Made by a program: the position numbers and the translations under genes
Notes under the pieces: generated by a model
What the model was told of the DNA's origin: nothing
The model's input: the letters and a program-made list of their open reading frames with translations, nothing else
Databases searched by the model: none
NCBI GenBank assembly: GCA_016214905.1
Contig: JACRMQ010000005.1
Coordinates: 1 to 64,000, forward strand
Direction of reading: 5' to 3'
Length of the DNA: 64,000 bases
Source: Ignavibacteriales bacterium
Lineage (GTDB): Bacteria > Bacteroidota > Ignavibacteria > UBA10030 > SZUA-254
Shown: positions 57,074 to 64,000 of the stretch, piece after piece
How positions within the stretch are numbered: the first letter of the stretch is position 1
Layout of the letters: each line of letters starts with the position of its first letter

Positions 57074-57568
57074 TTAGTGCTTTACTTTTAATTCTGAAAA
57101 ATCTTTCCCAATGATTACCGAAACTTCAACGAAGTAATCGGGATTAATTTGCTGTATGATGTTTTTTTCACTCACTCCTAACGCGGCGGCAACACGGCGG
57201 GCTGAAGATAAATCTCCTATCCGGTCAACAACAAGCGTTTTATTGACTAAAAAACTTTTATAGTTCTTCATTTCAACAACATCGAATCCATTCGCACGCA
57301 GAAAATCGGTTAAGCGTGAACCCACACCTTTTGCACCGCATCCGTTCAGGACATCGAGTTGAATGATTCGCGGCGGTTGCAATTGCGGGGTTTCTTCAGG
57401 CGTTACAACTTTTCCAAGAATATACGGGTATCCGAAATAAACAGCCACCACAACAACTATTATTATTGAACTAATAATAATCAGTTTGGGTGATTTATTT
57501 TTCTTCGGAAGAATTGGAGTCGGTTCGTACGACGGTTCTTCCAGATCATCAAATTCAAGCGGCATCAT
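57074..57568 (-). CDS. Membrane-anchored LytR C-terminal-domain protein
   Basis: 164 residues. Seen: a short acidic/basic cytoplasmic start (LEFDDLEEPSYEPTPILPKKNKSP), a membrane helix (LIIISSIIIVVVVAVYFG), and a LytR_C domain from residue about 66 (IQLDVLNGCGAKGVGSRLTDFLRANGFDVVEMKN, read in parts). The catalytic LCP phosphotransferase domain of LytR is absent, so it is a peptidoglycan- or glycan-related accessory protein. Immediately upstream of rsfS. Confidence 0.85.
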   Translation of the reverse strand: MMPLEFDDLEEPSYEPTPILPKKNKSPKLIIISSIIIVVVVAVYFGYPYILGKVVTPEETPQLQPPRIIQLDVLNGCGAKGVGSRLTDFLRANGFDVVEMKNYKSFLVNKTLVVDRIGDLSSARRVAAALGVSEKNIIQQINPDYFVEVSVIIGKDFSELKVKH

Positions 57569-57657
57569 GCGACGTAAAATCGGAAATGTTTTTTAAATTT
57601 AAGATACCCTCCGCTGGAAAAAATAAAAATTACAATGAAGAAAGTTTCCAACGCCCC

Positions 57658-58146
57658 TTATTCACCTTCACCAAAAAATGAATCTGAATACGGACTGTAC
57701 CACGGGTTGAATCTCCCATAATAATTCATAGGTATTCTGTTATATTCGAACTTGACGAAAAAGTTTTCCCACGGACGATAATTCAACTCTGCGCGACTAA
57801 GGAAAACTCCGTTGAGTGAATTCTGGAACTGTGATTGTCCGAACGGCGATCCTTGAAGTGTAACATCGAAGCGAACATTCAGCGGATCTGATATTTTATA
57901 AAACAAACTGTTTGTGTACGAAGCGACCGAAACACCCATGTTCCCCATCGACATATAATTGAACGAAAGACTGTGGCGCATAAAAAGATTATCGGGATTT
58001 ATTAAACCCAACAAACTTCCAACACCCGACATAGGTTTTACAAGTGAGCGGGCAACGCTGGCTTGCTCGCCCTGAGATTTAAATTGGGCAAAGCTCAACG
58101 CGACTATTAACAACGATAAAATTCCGATATACAATATTCTTTTCAT
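57658..58146 (-). CDS. Small secreted/outer-membrane hypothetical protein
   Basis: About 162 residues. I use the ATG at 58146, 7 bases after AAAGG, over an in-frame GTG at 58164. Seen: signal sequence MKRILYIGILSLLIVALSFAQ, then SGVGSLLGLINPDNLFMRHSLSFNYMSMGNMGVSVASYTNSLFY (read in parts) and a C-terminal aromatic/Pro-rich region (FNPWYSPYSDSFFGEGE). The pattern of short beta-like segments suggests an envelope protein but I do not recognise it. Confidence 0.7.
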   Translation of the reverse strand: MKRILYIGILSLLIVALSFAQFKSQGEQASVARSLVKPMSGVGSLLGLINPDNLFMRHSLSFNYMSMGNMGVSVASYTNSLFYKISDPLNVRFDVTLQGSPFGQSQFQNSLNGVFLSRAELNYRPWENFFVKFEYNRIPMNYYGRFNPWYSPYSDSFFGEGE

Positions 58147-58587
58147 ATTCAAACCTTTCAACACTATACAATAATACAGAAATTGGTAGATATAATCAAA
58201 CTCTTTAAAAACTCTAATTTGGTCTTACGGTTAATAAGTGAATATGTTAAGAATAATCAAACCGGGATTTCCGTAATTATTCACGCAATCCCCGGAACAA
58301 GCATCCAGCATTCAAAATCAAGCACGGCAGTGTAACTATGGCCTAGACATTACTGCGACAAAACGATGAAAATCATTCATTTTATGAAGAAATCTCGGCA
58401 AGAACGGCACAACTTTATACCAAATTGCTTAATAATAATTGAATGGTTATCTTCAATTAGTCTACACGAATATAAGCCCGCTAATGATTGAAGACCTGAC
58501 TTAGTATTCGTGCGTTATTCCTAGTGTTACTTGTGCAGTTTAAAGCATTCAACACCTATTGAAGCAAAATGTTTCAGGAGAATCACT
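58147..58587. other. Intergenic stretch without recognised gene
   Basis: No gene seen. One weak hairpin (ccgggatt 58262-58269 with aatccccgg 58287-58295, one bulge). I do not see a clear promoter for the downstream binding-protein operon, though it must lie here. Confidence 0.4.
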
Positions 58588-58734
58588 ATGAATCAAAATA
58601 TACTATTCGGGCAATCTTCCTCCGATCTATTATCTTCTCCTATCAATTTAAACAACATTACCCGGTGCGAACAAGCGGGACAAATTTTTACCGATAGAAT
58701 TCACTTGATTATATTACCACCGGACATCGGATGA
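58588..58734 (+). CDS. Possible 48-residue leader ORF
   Basis: Seen: ATG 8 bases after AGGAG, 48 codons (MNQNILFGQSSSDLLSSPIN, ... LIILPPDIG), stop TGA overlapping the ATG at 58731. Not recognised; it could be a translational leader controlling the binding protein or a chance ORF. The better start of the next gene is 58749, with GGAGG inside this end. Confidence 0.4.
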   Translation: MNQNILFGQSSSDLLSSPINLNNITRCEQAGQIFTDRIHLIILPPDIG

Positions 58735-58748
58735 AAAAGGAGGCAACG

Positions 58749-59660
58749 ATGAACCGAAGAATTTTAACAACCTTTCTGCTTCTTATTGTTATCGGCATTT
58801 TCATGGGATGTGATAAGAAATCTGAAAACCAGGGACCGAAATTCGGGACGAAGCCGGTCTCATCGAAAACCGCCATCTATCACTTTGCCGTTCACCCCCT
58901 GTATAATCCCGCTAAACTCGTTGAAGCATATGAACCGCTGGTTGATTATCTGAAAAAACGAGTCGAGGGTGTGCAGTTGGAATTAGAAGCGTCCAGAGAT
59001 TATGCCGCGTTTGAAAAAAAATATAAGGAGCTCAAGCCGGAGTTCATACTTCCCAATCCATGGCAAACTCTTCAAGCAATGAAAGTCGGATACCATGTAA
59101 TTGCAATGGCCGGAGAACCGCAAGATTTCAAGGGAATTTTTGTGGTACGCAAAGACAATAGCTTGAAGAATCCCGAGGACCTGAAAGGTAAGGCAGTCAG
59201 TTATCCATCGCCAACAGCGCTGGCGGCATGCATCATGCCTCAATATTTTCTCTATCAACACGGCGTTAACATTAATTCTGATATCGAAAACCGTTACGTT
59301 GGCTCACAAGAGTCATCCATCATGAACACCTACCTGGGATTAACAGCTGCAGGTGCAACATGGCCCCCCCCCTGGCGGACATTTCAAAAAGATCATCCGC
59401 AGGAAGCGGAAAAAATGAAAGTCATTTGGGAAACAGAATCACTCATCAATAATTCCGTAATGGTGCGCGATGACATCCCGGCTCAAATTCAAGAACAAAT
59501 CCAAGCGCTCTTGCTCGGATTAGACAAAACGGCGGAAGGAAAATTAATTCTGGCGGGAATGGAAACAAAACGTTTCCTTCCAGCGGCAAATAGCGACTAC
59601 GATGTAGTGCGCCGATACATCGACAACTTTGAACTCAAAATCAGGCATATAGGGGAGTAA
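58749..59660 (+). CDS. PhnD-like substrate-binding lipoprotein
   Basis: About 303 residues. I choose the ATG at 58749 because GGAGG is 5 bases upstream; an in-frame ATG at 58731 exists. Seen: lipoprotein signal MNRRILTTFLLLIVIGIFMGC with a Cys after IFMG, then a periplasmic binding fold with IYHFAVHPLYNPAKLVEAYEPLVDYLKKRV (read in parts), FKGIFVVRKDNSLKNPEDLKGKAVSYPSPTA and an NNSVMVRDDIP hinge part, as in PhnD/phosphonate-type binding proteins. There are no permease or ATPase genes; the next gene 5 bases on is a sensor kinase, so a sensory role is inferred. Confidence 0.88.
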   Translation: MNRRILTTFLLLIVIGIFMGCDKKSENQGPKFGTKPVSSKTAIYHFAVHPLYNPAKLVEAYEPLVDYLKKRVEGVQLELEASRDYAAFEKKYKELKPEFILPNPWQTLQAMKVGYHVIAMAGEPQDFKGIFVVRKDNSLKNPEDLKGKAVSYPSPTALAACIMPQYFLYQHGVNINSDIENRYVGSQESSIMNTYLGLTAAGATWPPPWRTFQKDHPQEAEKMKVIWETESLINNSVMVRDDIPAQIQEQIQALLLGLDKTAEGKLILAGMETKRFLPAANSDYDVVRRYIDNFELKIRHIGE

Positions 59661-59665
59661 TAATT

Positions 59666-62600
59666 ATGAATAAACTATCTCGTTTTCTTTTTGGTACAAT
59701 TCGTGGTCGAATAATCATAAGTGTGGCTTTAGTGCATGCCGTGATGATGTCTTTATTTATCGTTGACTTGACCAGACGTCAACGCGACATGCTTCTAAAC
59801 CGCCAGACTGAAGAAGCAACCGCGCTATCTCAATCACTCGCAACCTCCAGCGCGGGATGGATTGCTGCCGCCGACATTGCCGGGTTGCAGGAATTAGCAG
59901 ATGCCCAAAGCCGGTATCCCGAAGTAATCTTCGTGATCATTGCCGGTAAAGATGGGCGTGTACTGGCAAGCACCGATAAATCCCAACGGGAACAATTCAT
60001 GGTTGATCTCCCTCGTGAAGCAGACGTAACGGTAATCTCGAGTTCTTCTTCGTTGGTGGATGTTGCAGTCCCTGCAATGATCGCGGGAAAGCATGTGGGA
60101 TGGACACGCGTAGGGATAGGTCAACGAGTAGCCGGCGAAAAACTTACAGAGATCATTAGGGATGGTGTTTTGTACGCTATTGCGGCAATAATTATCGGTT
60201 CTATCATTGCCTGGTTGATGGGCAGACAAATTACGCGGCGGCTTTACTCTGTTCAAGAAACATTCGACAAGGTCCGCTCGGGTAATTACCTGGTTCGTTC
60301 TGACCTTTCAGGGAACGACGAAGCGGCTGTAATGGCGCGTGAGTTCAATTCCATGCTGGATACTTTAGCAAAACGCAATGCAGAACTACGCGAAAGCAAT
60401 GAATTATTATCATTGTTCATTAAATCCTCCCCTATCTATGCTTACATCAAGGATGTAACTCCGAAAGAAAGCCGGGTTTTAGTGGCAAGCGAAAATTTCC
60501 AGGATATGATCGGTATACCGGGCTCTCAGATGGTGGGCAAAACAATGAATGAACTGTTCCCACCAACTTTTGCAGCAAAAATTACTTCCGATGATTGGAA
60601 TGTAGTTGCAGAGGGAGAAATACTCAAGGTTGATGAGGATTTGAATGACCGTAATTATACAACCATCAAGTTTCCTATAACAATTGGTGGAAAAAAATTA
60701 CTTGCAGGTTACACGATAGACATCACCGAGCGCAAGCGTGTGGAAAAGGCGCTGCATAATAGTGAAGCCAAGACACGGACCATTCTTGATTCTATCTCAA
60801 CGGGAGTTATGATTATCGATCCGGAAAAACACATAATTACGGATGTAAATTCAGCAGCAATGAGTATGATAGGTGAATCGAAAGAAAAAATTATCGGGAG
60901 CCACTGCCATAAATTCGTTTGTCCGGCGGAATATGGAAAATGCCCGATTACAGATCTTGGGCAAACGATTGATAATTCTGATCGTATATTAATAAATAAA
61001 GAAGGCGTAAGAATCCCTATTATAAAGACTGCAGTCAAAGTAGCATTAGAAGAACAAATGTTCCTTCTTGAAAGTTTTACAGATATCACCGCACGTAAGC
61101 AGATGGAAAATGAATTGACGCAAAGCGAAGAAAAATGGCGCTCGCTTGTTGCAAACTCCCCAGATTATATTGCCCTACATGACGTCGAAGGAAGATATTT
61201 GTTCCTGAATCACTACGCTGAAGGTTTTTCGGAAAAGGATGTCCTAGGGAAAAAAGCGTATGATTATATTTCAGAAGAATCCAGGGAAATTTATAAAACC
61301 GCGTTCGAAAAGTGCATTCACACGATGGCAAAGCAAGAAATCGAATATAGTGCCCCCGGGGATAATTTAAAAACGAGACTCTACGAAAGTTCGCTTGTAC
61401 CATTAATTGCCAAAGGAAATGAGATCAACGTGTTAGTCGTTGCCCGCGACATCACCGCACGCAAGCAGATGGAAGAAATGTTGCGGGAGAACGAGGAACG
61501 CTTTCGTTCACTCTACGAAAATTCCACTATCGGACTTTATAGAACCACACCAGATGGAAAAATTATTTTAGCGAATCCTACCTTAGTCAAAATGCTTGGG
61601 TTCTTATCTTTTGAAGAACTTGCTCAAAGGAATCTTAATAAGGAAGGTTATGGATCTTCATATGAGCGCAAATATTTCATCGAACAAATAGAAAAAAATG
61701 GAACCATTCAAGCGTTAGAATCTTTATGGGATAAAAAAGACGGAACAACTATTTTTGTAAGTGAAAGCGCTAAAGTAATCCGGGACTCTAACGGAAAAAC
61801 TTTGTACTATGACGGAACAGTGGAAGACATCACCGAGCGCAAGCACGCGGAACAGTTAATACGTGAGAGTGCAAGAAAATATCGGATGCTACATGAGAGT
61901 ATGATGGACGCCTATGTGGCTACTGATATACAGGGACACATAATAGATTTCAACCATTCATATATAGAGATGCTTGGATATAATGAAGCAGAAATCAGGA
62001 ACCTAACTTATATTGATTTAACACCTGCAAAATGGCATGAATTTGAGGCAAAGCTAGTACAGGAACAGATTCTGCCGAACGGGTATTCCACAATTTATGA
62101 AAAGGAGTATATCAGGAAAGACGGAACTACCTTCCCTGTGGAATTGAGAGTTTCCGTAATAAAGGATGATACAGGCAATCCTTCTTTCATGTGGGCGATA
62201 GTACGTGATATCACCGAGCGCAAGCAGGCCGAAGAAGCGTTGCGTGTAAGTGAATTGCGATTTAAACACGTATCGGAAAGCGCGCAGGAGTGGATTTGGG
62301 AAGTCGATAGTACAGGGAGGTATACATATTCAAGTTCGATTATAAAAAAATTATTGGGTTACGAACCTGAAGAAATTATAGGTAAAAAATATTTTTATGA
62401 TTTTTTTGAACCAAAAGATAAAGAACAACTAAAACGAGGCGCTCTCGGAGCGTTTGCCCGCAAAGAAAGTTTTAATGATTTTGTTAACTGTAACATTCAT
62501 AAAGATGGCAGAAAAGTTTTTCTATCCACAACCGGTTCACCGGTCCTCGATAAAAATGGTAATCTTATTGGCTATCGGGGAGTTGACGTTGACATAACCG

Positions 62601-64000
62601 AACGAAAGCGTGCTGAGGATCTTTTGCGGGAAAATGAAAACCGTATGCGCATGATTATAGAAGGAACCCCATATTTATTTTTCTACACTCAAGACGAGAA
62701 TGCAAAAACTACTTACGTTTCGCCCTCAGTTGAACAGATCACAGGATATCCTGTACACAAATGGATGAACCAGTCGGATTGGTTCATAACCGACAACAAG
62801 ATAAATGAATATGCACAAGAAAGAACAAAAGCTCACTTGCGGGGAGAAATCACAGAAGGTCCAATATTAGTGGAAGTACTACATTCTGCTAATTATCCTA
62901 TTCTTCTGGAAGTTTATGAGAACCCGATATTATTAAGTGGTAAAGTCATAGGAATCCAAGGTGTAGTACATAATATAACCGAGCGCAAACGGGCAGAAGA
63001 ATCTTTAAAGATGTGGGCGAATATCTTTGAGCATGCTGAGTGGGGAGTCGGCGTCAGCAGTAAAGACGGCAAGAGTTTGGCAAATTTAAATCCGACATTT
63101 GCAAAAATGCACGGTTATACAGTAGAAGAACTCATGGGTCAACCCCTTCTTAATTTATATCCAAGAGATGTTCACACAGACTTTGAAGACGAAATTCAGA
63201 TAGCCCAGAAGAAAGGTCACCACATATTTGAAACCTTACATATTAGAAAAGATGGAACTGTCTTCCCGGTTCTTATGGATGTTACGGTTGTGAGAGACCA
63301 GAATGGAGAATTCCTCTATCGTATTGTAAACGTTCAGGATATCACAGAGCGTAAGCGTGCGGAAGAAAATATCCGTATGCTTTCACGTGCGATGGAACAA
63401 AGCCCCGCCTCAATTGTCATAACCGATCTTGAGGGAAAGATAGAATATGTTAATCCTAAGTTTACACAAGTTACCGGCTACACTTACACCGAGGCAATAG
63501 GTCAGAATACACGCATACTAAAATCAGGTGAAAAATCGCCCGACGATTACAAACAACTGTGGGGAACGATAACAGCCGGTAAAGAATGGCGGGGAGAATT
63601 CCATAACAAGAAAAAGAGCGGTAAGCTTTATTGGGAATCTGCATTAATCTCTCCGATCAAGAATGTATCGGGTGAAACTACTCATTATCTTGCCATCAAA
63701 GAAGATATTACGGAAAAGAAATTGCTCGAAGAGCAACTGTTACGAGCACAACGGATGGAAAGTATCGGTACACTCGCCGCAGGAATCGCGCATGATCTTA
63801 ATAATGTTCTCGCACCCATAATGCTATCGATAGAAGTTCTCAGAAAAAGAACCATCGGAGAAGATACCAAACGTATGCTCGACACAATCGAGTCGAGCGC
63901 CAAACGCGGATCGGATATAGTAAGGCAGGTTCTAACATTCAGCCGCGGCGTCGAGGGTGAACGGGTTCTGCTCCAACCTAAACATCTGATTGACGAAATA
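59666..64000 (+). CDS. Nine-PAS membrane histidine kinase (incomplete)
   Basis: 1445 codons to the window edge with no stop. Seen: membrane helices at residues about 17-34 and 169-187 with a periplasmic region between, HAMP at 188-240, then nine PAS domains starting near residues 249, 367, 487, 608, 735, 863, 990, 1117 and 1239, most ended by a DITERKRAEE-type linker. The HisKA H-box is AGIAHDLNNVLAPI with H1376; the catalytic ATPase domain lies beyond the window. PAS2 contains HKFVCPAEYGKCPI with three cysteines near a PAS core, which could bind metal or heme. Probably senses ligand through the upstream PhnD-like lipoprotein. Confidence 0.93.
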   Translation, partial: MNKLSRFLFGTIRGRIIISVALVHAVMMSLFIVDLTRRQRDMLLNRQTEEATALSQSLATSSAGWIAAADIAGLQELADAQSRYPEVIFVIIAGKDGRVLASTDKSQREQFMVDLPREADVTVISSSSSLVDVAVPAMIAGKHVGWTRVGIGQRVAGEKLTEIIRDGVLYAIAAIIIGSIIAWLMGRQITRRLYSVQETFDKVRSGNYLVRSDLSGNDEAAVMAREFNSMLDTLAKRNAELRESNELLSLFIKSSPIYAYIKDVTPKESRVLVASENFQDMIGIPGSQMVGKTMNELFPPTFAAKITSDDWNVVAEGEILKVDEDLNDRNYTTIKFPITIGGKKLLAGYTIDITERKRVEKALHNSEAKTRTILDSISTGVMIIDPEKHIITDVNSAAMSMIGESKEKIIGSHCHKFVCPAEYGKCPITDLGQTIDNSDRILINKEGVRIPIIKTAVKVALEEQMFLLESFTDITARKQMENELTQSEEKWRSLVANSPDYIALHDVEGRYLFLNHYAEGFSEKDVLGKKAYDYISEESREIYKTAFEKCIHTMAKQEIEYSAPGDNLKTRLYESSLVPLIAKGNEINVLVVARDITARKQMEEMLRENEERFRSLYENSTIGLYRTTPDGKIILANPTLVKMLGFLSFEELAQRNLNKEGYGSSYERKYFIEQIEKNGTIQALESLWDKKDGTTIFVSESAKVIRDSNGKTLYYDGTVEDITERKHAEQLIRESARKYRMLHESMMDAYVATDIQGHIIDFNHSYIEMLGYNEAEIRNLTYIDLTPAKWHEFEAKLVQEQILPNGYSTIYEKEYIRKDGTTFPVELRVSVIKDDTGNPSFMWAIVRDITERKQAEEALRVSELRFKHVSESAQEWIWEVDSTGRYTYSSSIIKKLLGYEPEEIIGKKYFYDFFEPKDKEQLKRGALGAFARKESFNDFVNCNIHKDGRKVFLSTTGSPVLDKNGNLIGYRGVDVDITERKRAEDLLRENENRMRMIIEGTPYLFFYTQDENAKTTYVSPSVEQITGYPVHKWMNQSDWFITDNKINEYAQERTKAHLRGEITEGPILVEVLHSANYPILLEVYENPILLSGKVIGIQGVVHNITERKRAEESLKMWANIFEHAEWGVGVSSKDGKSLANLNPTFAKMHGYTVEELMGQPLLNLYPRDVHTDFEDEIQIAQKKGHHIFETLHIRKDGTVFPVLMDVTVVRDQNGEFLYRIVNVQDITERKRAEENIRMLSRAMEQSPASIVITDLEGKIEYVNPKFTQVTGYTYTEAIGQNTRILKSGEKSPDDYKQLWGTITAGKEWRGEFHNKKKSGKLYWESALISPIKNVSGETTHYLAIKEDITEKKLLEEQLLRAQRMESIGTLAAGIAHDLNNVLAPIMLSIEVLRKRTIGEDTKRMLDTIESSAKRGSDIVRQVLTFSRGVEGERVLLQPKHLIDEI

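Noticed and set aside
55030-58146. Minus-strand genes read as one operon with the T9SS gene
   Set aside because: The T9SS gene is on the opposite strand and separated by the repeat array.

Overview
The window looks like a chromosomal segment from a bacterium of the Bacteroidetes/Chlorobi/Ignavibacteria (FCB) assemblage. The reasons are a secreted protein with a type IX secretion C-terminal sorting domain (YPNPFNP motif), a complete Bat (aerotolerance) operon with MoxR and DUF58, several promoters of the form TTTG-N20-TAnnTTTG that match the Bacteroidetes consensus, and a large TPR protein of FCB type. Shine-Dalgarno sequences are present before some genes and absent before others. No rRNA, tRNA, CRISPR array, transposase or phage gene was seen.

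Layout. 251-4841 (minus): OPT peptide transporter, proline dehydrogenase and an SpmB/SpmA pair. 5080-12754 (plus): tyrosine phenol-lyase, a 1.26-kaa TPR protein with an uncharacterised partner, and Obg GTPase. 12770-15772: a thioredoxin-YCII fusion and the folate genes pabA (minus), pabB and pabC (plus). 16012-22259: an accessory zone lying between the convergent 3' ends of a GNAT-like acyltransferase and a flippase. It holds a PAS-PP2C phosphatase, a zinc-finger/HNH-like gene and a toxin-antitoxin pair, and it contains a displaced copy of the 3' tail of each flanking gene. 22260-26273 (minus): flippase, nadC, a Trm112-like zinc protein, a thioesterase and accA. 26273-44701 (minus): a polysaccharide cluster with rfbB, SLBB exporter, Wzz, Wzx, two tandem polymerases, five stand-alone glycosyltransferases, one intact and one degenerate phosphoglycosyl transferase, and Wzi. 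44897-53117 (minus): moxR-DUF58-batX-batA-B-C-D-E, chained by short overlaps. 53417-54957: the type IX cargo protein, then an array of REP-like hairpins beside a GIY-YIG gene. 55030-58146 (minus): argS, rsfS, a LytR_C protein and a small secreted protein. 58588-64000 (plus): a short leader ORF, a PhnD-like binding lipoprotein without transporter genes, and a membrane histidine kinase with nine PAS domains that runs off the window.

How they work together. The polysaccharide cluster encodes nearly a whole Wzx/Wzy pathway: initiation on lipid carrier by the intact phosphoglycosyl transferase, extension by the glycosyltransferases, flipping by Wzx, polymerisation by one or both Wzy-like proteins under Wzz control, and export through the SLBB protein with Wzi at the surface. 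The Bat operon is a coupled ATPase/VWA/TPR envelope system. The last two genes look like a binding-protein-coupled sensor kinase.

Most worth a second look: the nested 3'-tail duplications in the accessory zone, the glycosyltransferase fused to a catalytically dead phosphoglycosyl transferase, the shared promoter sequence ahead of the tyrosine phenol-lyase and TPR genes, the REP hairpins around a GIY-YIG gene, and the phrase-like repeats that recur in gene 5' flanks and are translated in three genes.
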